Below, one piece after another: positions 32,764 through 40,438 of a stretch of DNA of 64,000 nucleotides. The notes under the pieces were generated by a model. The model was given only the letters and a program-made list of their open reading frames with translations. It was not told the origin of the DNA and made no database searches. The translations under genes and the position numbers were made by a program. Within the stretch, counting starts at the first letter, position 1. Every line of letters begins with the position of its first letter. Source of the DNA: Ottowia flava (lineage in GTDB: Bacteria; Pseudomonadota; Gammaproteobacteria; Burkholderiales; Burkholderiaceae_C); the NCBI RefSeq assembly GCF_008017535.1, contig NZ_VRUA01000011.1, positions 1 through 64,000 of the forward strand, written 5' to 3'.

Positions 32764-33561
32764 ATGCCCGCTCTTCCCACGTTTTCCATGCTGGGGCACG
32801 GCCCCACGGTGCTGATGCTGCACGGCTCGGGCGGCGGCTTTCGCGCCTTCGCGCCCCAGGTCGAAGCGCTGGCCAGTCTCGGTTTCCGTGGCGTGGCCTG
32901 GAACATGCCCGGCTACGGCCTCAGCACGCCGGTCGAGCCCTACAGCTTCATGGCGCTGGCCGCCAGCTGCGTGCACCTGATCGAAGTGCTGATGGCCGAG
33001 TCACCCCGCCAGAGCGTCGCCCTGGTCGGCCACGGCATGGGCGGCATGCTGGCGCAGGAAGTCGCGGTGCGCCGGCCCGATCTGGTGCGCCAGCTGGTGC
33101 TGGTGGCCACCGCGCCGGCCGTGCTGCCGGGCGACGCCTACGACCAGCACATCGCCCAGGGCCTGCGCTGGCTGGACGAGGGCAAGTCGATGGACGCCAT
33201 CGCCGACACGCTGCTGCCGCGCCTGGTCAGCCCCGGCGCTCTGCCTGAAGGGGTGCAGCTGGCGACCTTCTGCCAGGCACAGGGTCACGCCGCCATCTGG
33301 CGGCGCGCGCTCGAGGCGATGCGCGGCTTCGACCGCCGCAGCGCGCTGGCGCAGATCGCCGCGCCCACGCTGCTGGTGGCGGGCGAACACGACCGCGTGG
33401 CGCCGCCCGCCACGCTGGCGGCGATGGCCCACGCCCTGCCCGGCGCGCGCAGCGTCACCCTGCCCGGCGCCGGCCACCTGCCGCACCTGGAGCAGCCGGA
33501 CGCGTTCGACGAGCTGCTGATCGACTTTCTGCGCACGGCGCGGGCACGGCCGCTGCATTAG
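32764..33561 (+). CDS. Alpha/beta hydrolase homologue lacking the nucleophile serine
   Basis: A 265-residue alpha/beta fold protein: LMLHGSGGGFRAFAPQVEAL, AWNMPGYGLSTP, AGEHDRVAPP (acid) and GAGHLPHLEQPDAF (His). The elbow reads LVGHGMGG, with Gly91 where Ser is expected; a single base (GGC for AGC) accounts for it. The remaining triad residues and fold motifs are kept, so this is either an inactive homologue, a binding protein or a recent mutation. ATG 32764 starts the conserved part. Confidence 0.8.
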   Translation: MPALPTFSMLGHGPTVLMLHGSGGGFRAFAPQVEALASLGFRGVAWNMPGYGLSTPVEPYSFMALAASCVHLIEVLMAESPRQSVALVGHGMGGMLAQEVAVRRPDLVRQLVLVATAPAVLPGDAYDQHIAQGLRWLDEGKSMDAIADTLLPRLVSPGALPEGVQLATFCQAQGHAAIWRRALEAMRGFDRRSALAQIAAPTLLVAGEHDRVAPPATLAAMAHALPGARSVTLPGAGHLPHLEQPDAFDELLIDFLRTARARPLH

Positions 33562-33575
33562 CGCAGCGGGGTATT

Positions 33576-33640
33576 TGCTATGTTTTAGGTAGCTTGTCGC
33601 GCAGGTGGCTGTAGGGCCAGAGGCCAAAATGACATAAAAA
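33576..33640 (-). repeat. Dispersed repeat copy 9
   Basis: TGCTATGTTTTAGGTAGCTT, GTCGCGCAGGTGGCTGTAGG, GCCAGAGGCCAAAATGACAT blocks between convergent genes. Its end merges with the uspA terminator. Confidence 0.75.
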
Positions 33641-33663
33641 AGCGCCTGGCAGGCAGGCGCTTT
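33635..33663 (-). terminator. Rho-independent terminator of the universal stress gene
   Basis: Read on the minus strand, AAAGCGCCTG-CCTGC-CAGGCGCTTT is a perfect 10-bp stem followed by more T residues (TTTTATG). It lies 33 bases after the stop at 33696. Confidence 0.82.
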
Positions 33664-33695
33664 CCACTGAGGCCCGCTGCGCAGGCCCGGCACGA

Positions 33696-34118
33696 TCAAC
33701 GCACCAACAGCACCGGCACTTCGCAACCGGCCAGCACCTTGGTGGCGACGGACCCCATGACCAGATTGCCAAGGGCGCTGTTGCCGTGCGAGCCCATCAT
33801 CAGCAGGTCGAATTGACCGGCGCCTGCGAACTTGGCGATGGTTTCGCCCGCCTGGCCCACCTTGGAGACCGCCTTGACCTGCATGCCGTGGCGACCCAGG
33901 AACTTGACCACCGGGTCCAGGATCTTGGCCGATTCTTCGGCGTAATAGCTGTCCACGGCCTCCTTGCCAACCGCTGCGCGGGCACGCGGCGGCAGGGCGG
34001 GCATCACGGTCAGCGCGGTGAATTCGGCCGCGCCCGAGATGAAATCCTCGTGCGTGGTCAGGTAAGCCAACATCTTCTTGGTGTAGTTGCTGCCGTCGAC
34101 GGCCAGTAGGACCTTCAT
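33696..34118 (-). CDS. Universal stress protein (UspA family)
   Basis: A 140-residue single-domain Usp. It has the N-terminal strand MKVLLAVDGSNYTKKMLAYL and the ATP-binding motif MGSHGNSALGNLVMGSVATKVLAG (G-2x-G-9x-G-S/T type), so it is likely the ATP-binding subclass. It acts in the cytosol in general stress tolerance. Its own terminator follows. The gap to the next gene upstream holds ordinary promoter-length sequence. Confidence 0.93.
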   Translation of the reverse strand: MKVLLAVDGSNYTKKMLAYLTTHEDFISGAAEFTALTVMPALPPRARAAVGKEAVDSYYAEESAKILDPVVKFLGRHGMQVKAVSKVGQAGETIAKFAGAGQFDLLMMGSHGNSALGNLVMGSVATKVLAGCEVPVLLVR

Positions 34119-34211
34119 GCGCTCTCCTCAACGATCAAAATGGAAACGATGGTTAACACTCACACTACCGTCCGAGTCTAAGCCCAGCCTCAGGTTCCGC
34201 GGTGCGTCAAA

Positions 34212-35093
34212 TCAAGGGACTGCGCGATCGGCCGCTGTCAGTGGAGCATCGTTCAGAACCCGCTCGACCGGCAGCGTTAGGGTGGGCAGAAACGCCGCCT
34301 GTTCGCCCTTGCTGGCGTAGCCCAGCGGGTTGGCCACCACGCGACAGCGCCCGACGCGGTAGTCCAGCGCGCAGTGCAGGTGGCCGTGCAGCCACAAATC
34401 GGCCTGTAGCAACCATTCGTCCAGCGCGTTGCAGAAACCCGCCGTGCCGGGCGTCAGGCCGTAGCGCGGGTCGGCGCTGCGCAGGCTCGGCGCGAAGTGG
34501 GTGATGACCACCGTCGGCCCCGCGTCGTACGGCTCGGCCAGCGCTGCGCGCAGCCAATCCTGGCAAACCAGGGCCTGTTCGCGCATCTCCTCGGCCAGGA
34601 ACGGCAGGCCAGCGCGCGTGGTCGCCGCCATGCGCAGGTAGTGGTTGGCGGCGCGGAAGGCCTTTTCGCGCGCCGTAAGCTGGGCCGTCAGGCTGGCGGT
34701 GGGGCCGCGCGGCGCCAGCGCGTCGAAGTCCGTCCACAGCGTGGTGCCGACCAAGCGCACACCGTCCAGCACGCGGGTTTCGCGCTCCAGCCAGATCAGG
34801 CCCAGACGTTCCGCCGTTTCGCGCAGCCGCGCGTGGCTGTCATCGAAGTCGAGCGCGTCGTACTCGTGGTTGCCGGGCACGTAAACCACCGGCACCGGCC
34901 AGCCCGTGCCGTCGGCGTGGCGGGCAAACGGCGTCAGGCCGAAGTCCGGCACGCCGCGCGCCGTGAGCTGCGAGCCGCGCTGGTACGAGCCGATGTCGCC
35001 CGCCAGCACCAGCAGGTCGGCGCCTGGCGCAGGCGTCGGCACGAAGTCGGGTGATGTTTCAAGGTGCAGATCGGCCAGCAGCTGAATCTTCAT
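34212..35093 (-). CDS. Calcineurin-like metallophosphoesterase
   Basis: A 293-residue phosphoesterase with the di-metal motifs in order: LLADLHLE (D-x-H), LVLAGDIGSY (GD), VPGNHEYD (GNHE), THFAPS (H) and LHGHLHCALD (GHLH). The substrate, a nucleotide, phosphoprotein or diester, is not evident. ATG 35093 is preferred because the protein then begins MKIQLLADLHLE, the usual first strand. Pro/Arg-rich insertions are absent. Confidence 0.87.
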   Translation of the reverse strand: MKIQLLADLHLETSPDFVPTPAPGADLLVLAGDIGSYQRGSQLTARGVPDFGLTPFARHADGTGWPVPVVYVPGNHEYDALDFDDSHARLRETAERLGLIWLERETRVLDGVRLVGTTLWTDFDALAPRGPTASLTAQLTAREKAFRAANHYLRMAATTRAGLPFLAEEMREQALVCQDWLRAALAEPYDAGPTVVITHFAPSLRSADPRYGLTPGTAGFCNALDEWLLQADLWLHGHLHCALDYRVGRCRVVANPLGYASKGEQAAFLPTLTLPVERVLNDAPLTAADRAVP

Positions 35094-35220
35094 GGCGGCG
35101 GTGCAGGCGGTGCAGCAGGGCAGGCGACAGTCGGAAAGCAACCATTGTTGCCCGAACGCGACGCGCTTTGGCCAAATGCCCCAGGCGCCCCCTGCGCCAA
35201 CGCGGATTGGAGTGGGGAGT

Positions 35221-35236
35221 CTAGGGTAAACCCTAG
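35221..35236. promoter_or_regulatory. Inverted repeat CTAGGGT-AA-ACCCTAG with downstream -10 like box
   Basis: This is a perfect 7-2-7 inverted repeat about 20 bases before CTAAAAT (35256-35262), placed as an operator or activator site for the small ORF at 35329. The half site ACCCTAG also occurs in the palindrome at 25582-25597. Confidence 0.5.
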
Positions 35237-35328
35237 TTTTTTCCGACGGCCTTGCCTAAAATGAAGGCATCGGCCAAAAGCCATCCACCCGCGGACCCGG
35301 CCAATCAACCGGACCACCGCACTTTGAC

Positions 35329-35517
35329 ATGTTGATCCGACTGATCCAACGCGCCCTGGCCCCTTCGGCCCAAGGCAACCTGCAACGCGCCACAGGCCAT
35401 GGCAACTGCCACGCCACCCGCCTGATGGAAACCGCTGAAGCCAGCGCCGGCACCGATCCCCGCCGTGCCGCCGAGCTGCGCAGCGCCGCCCTCGCCTATC
35501 TGGGCGTGGTGCGCTAA
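35329..35517 (+). CDS. Small conserved-looking hypothetical protein (62 aa)
   Basis: A 62-residue basic, Ala/Arg-rich, mostly helical protein (MLIRLIQRALAPSAQGNLQR start, AAELRSAALAYLGVVR end) without signal peptide or membrane segment. Support is indirect: a promoter-like region with a palindrome lies at a sensible distance upstream and codon use matches neighbours. No Shine-Dalgarno sequence is evident. I do not recognise the family. Confidence 0.45.
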   Translation: MLIRLIQRALAPSAQGNLQRATGHGNCHATRLMETAEASAGTDPRRAAELRSAALAYLGVVR

Positions 35518-35647
35518 AGCCTTCGCGGCTCCCGCTCCCCTTCAGCCTGAACCGCCCTCGGCGCCCGCACGGCGGCGTCAGGGCCGTGTTGACGCCGGCA
35601 GCGTCGGCTTCCATGATCGTCCCGGTCAACCTTGATCGGCCACGCCC

Positions 35648-36082
35648 ATGGATCTGCCCACCCTGCAAGCTTTTTTCGAGCGCTACCAGCAGCTTTTTCA
35701 GGAAGGCCTGACGGATCGCGCCGATCTCGCGGCGGTCGCCGCGTCGTACGCCGCCGCCTTTGTGGCCGCCACGCCCGCCGGCGTGAGCGTGGGCCGCAAC
35801 GACGAACAGCTGGCCGATGTCATGCGCCAGGGCTTCGAACGCTATCGACGGCTGGGAACGAAATCCATGGCCTTGCGCAGCGTGCGCCACAGCCCGATCG
35901 ACGCCCTGCACTGCGTCGCCCACGTCGCCTGGACAGCCACCTACGCCCGGGCCGGCGGGTCGGACGTGGCGATCGACTTTGAAGTGCACTACCTGGTGCA
36001 GCAGCTGGACGGGCCGCCGAGGATTTTCGGCTGGGTATCGGGCGACGAGGAAGCCTTGATGCGCGCGCACGGGATCGGTTGA
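35648..36082 (+). CDS. NTF2-like/SnoaL-like domain protein
   Basis: A 144-residue soluble alpha+beta protein resembling the NTF2-like fold used by SnoaL and DUF4440 proteins. An N-terminal helix pair (LQAFFERYQQLFQEGLTDRA) is followed by curved strands (SMALRSVRHSPIDALHCVAH, VAIDFEVHYLVQQLDGPPRI, FGWVSGDEE). No catalytic residues can be assigned. A bidirectional terminator follows 24 bases after the stop. Confidence 0.65.
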   Translation: MDLPTLQAFFERYQQLFQEGLTDRADLAAVAASYAAAFVAATPAGVSVGRNDEQLADVMRQGFERYRRLGTKSMALRSVRHSPIDALHCVAHVAWTATYARAGGSDVAIDFEVHYLVQQLDGPPRIFGWVSGDEEALMRAHGIG

Positions 36083-36105
36083 TGCTCGGTACGCCCGGTC
36101 ACCAA

Positions 36106-36134
36106 GCAAAAGCCCCGCTTAAGCGGGGCTTTTT
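36106..36134. terminator. Bidirectional rho-independent terminator
   Basis: AAAAGCCCCGC-TTAA-GCGGGGCTTTT is a perfect stem flanked by A residues on one side and seven T residues on the other. It serves both the NTF2-like gene (plus) and pckG (minus). Confidence 0.93.
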
Positions 36135-36170
36135 TTCTGGCCACGCGGCGAGCGCCGCGCGGTATATGCG

Positions 36171-38072
36171 TCAGGCTTCGGCGCCCAGACGCTCTTCCAT
36201 GACCTGCTTGGTCTGCTCCATGGCGGGCGGCAGGCCCTGCGCCAGCTGGGCGAACAGTTCTTCGTGCAGGCGGAATTCGTCCTGCCAGGCGGCCTTGTCG
36301 ATGTTCGTCACGGTGGCGAACTGCTCGGGCGTGAAGTTCAGGCCGGTCCAGTTGATCTCGCCGTAGGTCGGGGCCACGCCGAACATAGTGGGTGTGCCGG
36401 TGGCGCGGTTTTCCACGCGGTCGACGATCCACTTCAGCACGCGCATGTTTTCACCGTAGCCCGGCCAGACGAACTTGCCGTCGGCGTCCTTGCGGAACCA
36501 GTTGACGCAGTAGATGCCCGGCAGCTGCGCGCTCTGGCCCTTGAGCTTGTCGCCCAGCGCCAGCCAGTGGCCGAAGTAGTCGGCCATGTTGTAGCCGCAG
36601 AAGGGCAGCATGGCGAACGGGTCGCGCCGCACCACGCCTTGCGCGCCAAAGGCGGCGGCTGTGGTTTCGCTGCCCATGGTGGCGGCCATGTAGACGCCTT
36701 CGGTCCAGTTGCGGGCCTCGGTCACCAGCGGCACGGTGGTCGAGCGGCGGCCGCCGAAGATGAAGGCGTCGATCGCCACACCCGCCGGGTCGTCCCAGGC
36801 CGGGTCGAGCGCCGGGTTGTTGGTGGCGGCCACGGTGAAGCGCGCGTTGGCGTGGGCGGCTTTGCGGCCGGCCTTGCCGTCTTCGGGCGTCCAGTCCTTG
36901 CCTTGCCAGTCGATCAGGTGCGCGGGCAGGCCGCCCTGGTCCTTTTCCATGCCTTCCCACCAGACGTCGCCATCGTCGGTCAGCGCGACGTTGGTGAAGA
37001 TCACGTCCTGGTTCAGGCTCAGCATGCAGTTGGGGTTGGTGAGCATGTTGGTGCCGGGGGCCACGCCGAAGTAACCCGCTTCGGGGTTGATGGCGTACAG
37101 GCGGCCGTCGGCGCCGGGCTTGATCCAGGCGATGTCGTCGCCGATGGTGGTGACCTTCCAGCCGGCAAAGCCTTCGGGCGGCACCAGCATGGAGAAGTTG
37201 GTCTTGCCGCAGGCGCTGGGGAAGGCGGCGGCAACGTGGTGCTTCTTGCCTTCGGGCGACGTCACGCCCAGGATCAGCATGTGCTCGGCGAGCCAGCCCG
37301 GGCTACCGGAGGGGCCGCCAGCAGCCGCACGGCCCATGTTGGAGGCGATGCGCAGCGCAAAGCACTTCTTGCCCAAGAGCGCGTTGCCGCCGTAGCCCGA
37401 GCCATAGGACCAGATCTCACGCGTTTCGGGGTAGTGGACGATGTACTTCACGTCGGGGTTGCACGGCCAGCTGGTCTGGTCCTTTTCGCCGGCAGCCAGC
37501 GGCGCGCCCACGGTGTGCACGCAGGGCACGAATTCGCCATCGTCGCCCAGCACGTCGATCGCGCCCTTGCCCATGCGCGTCATCAGCTTCATGTTGACAG
37601 CGACGTAGGCGCTGTCGGACAGCTCCACGCCGATGTGGGCGATCGGGCTGCCCAGCGGGCCCATGCTGAAGGGCACTACGTACATGGTGCGGCCCTTCAT
37701 GCAGCCGTCAAACAGCGGCTGCAGCTTGGCGCGCATCTCGGCCGGCGGCGTCCAGTTGTTGGTGGGGCCGGCGTCTTCCTGCTTTTCCGAGCAGATGAAG
37801 GTGCGGTCTTCCACGCGCGCCACGTCCGACGGGTCGGACCAGGCCAGGAACGAGCCCGGGCGCTTGGCGGGGTTCAGCTTCTTGAAGGTGCCGGCGTCCA
37901 CCAGCTGCTGGCACAGGCGGTCGTACTCGGCCTGACTGCCATCGCACCAGTAGACGTTGTCGGGCTGGCACAGCGCCACCATGTCGCCCACCCAGGCGAT
38001 GAGCTTGGCGTTCTTCACGTAGGCCGGGGTGTTCAGGTCCTTGATCAACCCGGGGGTCAAAGGTGCGTTCAT
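36171..38072 (-). CDS. pckG: Phosphoenolpyruvate carboxykinase (GTP)
   Basis: A 633-residue GTP-dependent PEPCK that makes PEP from oxaloacetate, the first gluconeogenic step, in the cytosol. The P-loop with its mobile catalytic Cys is [10 protein letters not shown] near residue 285. Other motifs are [33 protein letters not shown] and [14 protein letters not shown], plus the guanine-binding [13 protein letters not shown] 38072 has GGAG upstream and begins [20 protein letters not shown]; the longer frame to 38216 is not conserved. Such a gene fits a strain that lives on amino acids and organic acids, as the surrounding hut and acetoacetate genes suggest. Confidence 0.96.
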   Translation of the reverse strand: MNAPLTPGLIKDLNTPAYVKNAKLIAWVGDMVALCQPDNVYWCDGSQAEYDRLCQQLVDAGTFKKLNPAKRPGSFLAWSDPSDVARVEDRTFICSEKQEDAGPTNNWTPPAEMRAKLQPLFDGCMKGRTMYVVPFSMGPLGSPIAHIGVELSDSAYVAVNMKLMTRMGKGAIDVLGDDGEFVPCVHTVGAPLAAGEKDQTSWPCNPDVKYIVHYPETREIWSYGSGYGGNALLGKKCFALRIASNMGRAAAGGPSGSPGWLAEHMLILGVTSPEGKKHHVAAAFPSACGKTNFSMLVPPEGFAGWKVTTIGDDIAWIKPGADGRLYAINPEAGYFGVAPGTNMLTNPNCMLSLNQDVIFTNVALTDDGDVWWEGMEKDQGGLPAHLIDWQGKDWTPEDGKAGRKAAHANARFTVAATNNPALDPAWDDPAGVAIDAFIFGGRRSTTVPLVTEARNWTEGVYMAATMGSETTAAAFGAQGVVRRDPFAMLPFCGYNMADYFGHWLALGDKLKGQSAQLPGIYCVNWFRKDADGKFVWPGYGENMRVLKWIVDRVENRATGTPTMFGVAPTYGEINWTGLNFTPEQFATVTNIDKAAWQDEFRLHEELFAQLAQGLPPAMEQTKQVMEERLGAEA

Positions 38073-38259
38073 GGGAAAAGCTCCAAAGTATGTCAATCGT
38101 CTTTCCGAAAGCCGGATCGCCTTGGGAAAGGGGACTTCGGGGGGGCACTTTGCGGCGCGTCGGGCGTGGCCCGCTGGCAGGTCTGCCTCGGCCACTGCCG
38201 CCTGCTGCGGCGCCAAGTGACGATTTTATGAAACCTGACCCACCTGTGGCTGACAGACG

Positions 38260-38300
38260 GCACAAAGCCGCACCCCAGTGCCCGGGATGCGGCTTTGTGC
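38260..38300. terminator. 13-bp hairpin, possible terminator
   Basis: GCACAAAGCCGCA / TGCGGCTTTGTGC is a perfect stem with a 15-base GC-rich loop. On the plus strand TATGTTTTTT follows, overlapping repeat copy 10. It lies upstream of pckG and downstream of the small membrane gene at 38378, so on the minus strand it could end that transcript, though no T-run is seen on that side. Confidence 0.5.
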
Positions 38301-38355
38301 TATGTTTTTTCTAGCTGCCTGCGCAGATCCATACTGCGCCAGCACCTGATTTGAT
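38298..38355 (-). repeat. Dispersed repeat copy 10
   Basis: TGCTATGTTTTTTCTAGCTG, CCTGCGCAGATCCATACTGC and GCCAGCACCTGATTTG blocks. Its core CTAGCTGCCTGCGCA is identical (inverted) to the core found in the AAA ATPase gene at 42594-42608. Confidence 0.75.
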
Positions 38356-38377
38356 CCACCAAACCAACAGCGGGCCT

Positions 38378-38521
38378 TCAGGCCATCTTCACCGCGATAA
38401 AGGCCAGCAGAAACATCATGATCGCGCCAGCCAGCGGGACGACCACCGGAATGTGCTTGGTGACTTCTTCAACCGGATCTTGCGGCACTTGCTCGTGCTC
38501 GTCGTGGGCGGGTGCAGACAT
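38378..38521 (-). CDS. 47-residue single-pass membrane protein
   Basis: This small gene has ATG 38521, stop TGA 38378 and AGAGG about nine bases upstream of the ATG. The N-terminal half is acidic and His-containing (SAPAHDEHEQVPQDPVEEVT). The C-terminal half is one membrane helix (IPVVVPLAGAIMMFLLAFIA) ending VKMA. It reads as a typical tail-anchored small membrane protein, and its hydrophilic/hydrophobic layout and codon use support a real gene. Function unknown; a small partner subunit of a membrane complex would fit. Confidence 0.65.
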   Translation of the reverse strand: MSAPAHDEHEQVPQDPVEEVTKHIPVVVPLAGAIMMFLLAFIAVKMA

Positions 38522-38612
38522 GAAGGCCTCTTCAACGTAAGGAATCGATCATTTTAGCGGCAGGGCGTTGCAGCAAGCGCCAAGGCGCAAAGGGCCGCCC
38601 CACGCCATCAGC

Positions 38613-40181
38613 TCAGGGCAAATCGTTCGACGGCGGCGTGGCCGCTGGCGGGGTCCGCGGCTCGGCCAGCGGGTCCGGACTGAAATGCGGCATGGGCGGA
38701 TCTTCGGTCGGCGGCGTCTTGCTGGTCAGCCGGTCAACCCAGCGCGAGGCCAGTCGGCCGGCAGCTTCACGCCCGCCCAGGCCGAAAGCCAAGGCAAACG
38801 CCACCGCCACCGCCCCCAGGGTCAGGCCGAAGGCCAGGTTGACGATGTCGTCGGCGATGCCCATGGCGCGCAAGCCCATGGCGAGCACGATGCCAAGGAT
38901 GGCAAAGCGCGCCACCCGCGCCACGATGGTGCCGCGACCGCCTTCGCCGCTGGCGCGCGAGATCGCCTCATAGGCGATGTTGGCCAGCATAAAGCCGATG
39001 ATCAGGATCACCGAGCCCAGCAGCACGTCGCCCGCGAACTCGACAAAAGTCATGATCATGTCGCTGAAGCGGTCGAAGCCCAGTTGGTTGCCCGCCTCCA
39101 CCACGGCGAACAGCATGGCGAAAATGAGGGCGATGCGCCCGATCAGAATGGACGGCTTGGCTTTCTGGAACGCGTGTTCCATGCCCAGGCGCGCCGGCAC
39201 GGTGTCCAGGCCCACGCTGGCCAGCAGGCTGGCCAAGATGCGGGTGGCAAAGGTTGCGACCATCCAGGTGACGACGAGGATCAGCCCGGCAGCCACGATG
39301 CGCGGGACCGCGTCCATCAGGAGCGCCAGCATGTCGGTGGCGGGACGCGAGATGGCGTCGATTTTGAGCGCATCCAGCGCCGCGATCAGCGCCGGCACGA
39401 ACACCACGATGAACACCAGCAGACCCGCCAGACTGGAAATCTGCACCGTGTCGGCCAGACCGGCTTTGTTGCCGATCTGGTCGGCGCCGGCCGAGCGCAG
39501 CAGGTTGGTGGTCAGGTTGCGCAGCACGGTGGCGACGATCCAGCCTACGCCGCCAATGATCAGCGCCGCCACGATGTTGGGCAGCACGTCCAGCGCCTTG
39601 GTCGTCATCTCGCGCAGCGGGGCCAGCAGGCCTTCCATCTGCAGCGCGCCCAGGATGGCGGGCACAAACAGCAAAATCACCAACCAGAACAGCGCGTTCG
39701 ACAGGCTTTCGCTGATCGGCGACATGTTGGCATGTTCAGACAGCTTTTCGTCGAGCGTGGTGCGATCCAGCACTTTCTGCATCAGGCCGCGCACCAGCGT
39801 CGCCACCAGCCAGGCCAGCAGTGCCAGCAGCAACGCGCCCAGCACGCGCGGGGCGTATTCGAACAATTGCGTCGTCAGCGCGGCGAAGGAACCGGACACC
39901 ATGGCCAGGTTCAGCGCGTTGAACATGGCGGCCAGCGTCAGCAGCATCACCACCCAGAACAGCGCCAGGGCCACCACCCCCTCGATGTCGACCCTCTGGC
40001 CGGTGGAGCCGGAGAAGCGGTCGTTCATGCGCAAAGCACCCAGACCCTTGCGGGCGCCGGCCTTTACCAGAGCGGCCACAAACCAGCCGATGATGAAGAT
40101 GGCCAGCGCGCCCAAAACCTGTGGCAAATGCGTTCCCATGGCGTTCTGCATGGAGCCCCACAGCGTGCTCATGTCGTTCAT
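38613..40181 (-). CDS. Mechanosensitive-channel-like membrane protein (CmpX type)
   Basis: A 522-residue membrane protein made of repeated conserved TM-helix units (PF05552 type). Each pairs a LPxxxxALxIxxxGWxVA-like helix with a following amphipathic segment, for example LPQVLGALAIFIIGWFVAAL, APRVLGALLLALLAWLVATL and LPNIVAALIIGGVGWIVATV, with MDAVPRIVAAGLILVVTWMV later. The pore-like ending LAFGLTLGAVAVAFALAFGLG and GGREAAGRLASRW resemble the MscS family. ATG 40181 has GAGAGGAAC upstream. The C-terminal tail is Pro-rich and cytosolic. Role in osmotic or envelope stress is inferred from the family. Confidence 0.83.
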   Translation of the reverse strand: MNDMSTLWGSMQNAMGTHLPQVLGALAIFIIGWFVAALVKAGARKGLGALRMNDRFSGSTGQRVDIEGVVALALFWVVMLLTLAAMFNALNLAMVSGSFAALTTQLFEYAPRVLGALLLALLAWLVATLVRGLMQKVLDRTTLDEKLSEHANMSPISESLSNALFWLVILLFVPAILGALQMEGLLAPLREMTTKALDVLPNIVAALIIGGVGWIVATVLRNLTTNLLRSAGADQIGNKAGLADTVQISSLAGLLVFIVVFVPALIAALDALKIDAISRPATDMLALLMDAVPRIVAAGLILVVTWMVATFATRILASLLASVGLDTVPARLGMEHAFQKAKPSILIGRIALIFAMLFAVVEAGNQLGFDRFSDMIMTFVEFAGDVLLGSVILIIGFMLANIAYEAISRASGEGGRGTIVARVARFAILGIVLAMGLRAMGIADDIVNLAFGLTLGAVAVAFALAFGLGGREAAGRLASRWVDRLTSKTPPTEDPPMPHFSPDPLAEPRTPPAATPPSNDLP

Positions 40182-40438
40182 GTCGTCGTTCCTCTCTCGT
40201 TCCACTCAGGGTGGCGAACCGATCATCCCTGCCTGATACCCCTGCGTCAACCTGACATGTCCTCATGCATGGCCCCGATGCGTCAAGCTTTCGCGGCATA
40301 ACGCGTGGCGTATCCGAGAAATAGTTGACAGCGGCATGAAACTTGGCGGTCTCGAAAGGGTTCACAAGTGTCTTCCCGCACCCAGGCGATTGCGTTAAGG
40401 TGCGTGTGTCTGGCGCCCTGCTCTCAAGGAGGCTTGCA

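Larger units (their letters stand above)
35094..35647. other. Intergenic stretch with palindrome and one small ORF
   Basis: These 554 bases contain the CTAGGGTAAACCCTAG palindrome (35221-35236), a TAAAAT -10-like hexamer near 35257-35262 and the 62-codon ORF 35329-35517. Beyond that ORF, the 130 bases up to 35647 show no recognisable feature. Confidence 0.5.

Noticed and set aside
36264-38231. 655-codon plus-strand open frame opposite pckG
   Set aside because: It is the antisense shadow of a clear PEPCK gene. In high-GC DNA such frames stay open by chance, and its translation shows no domain.
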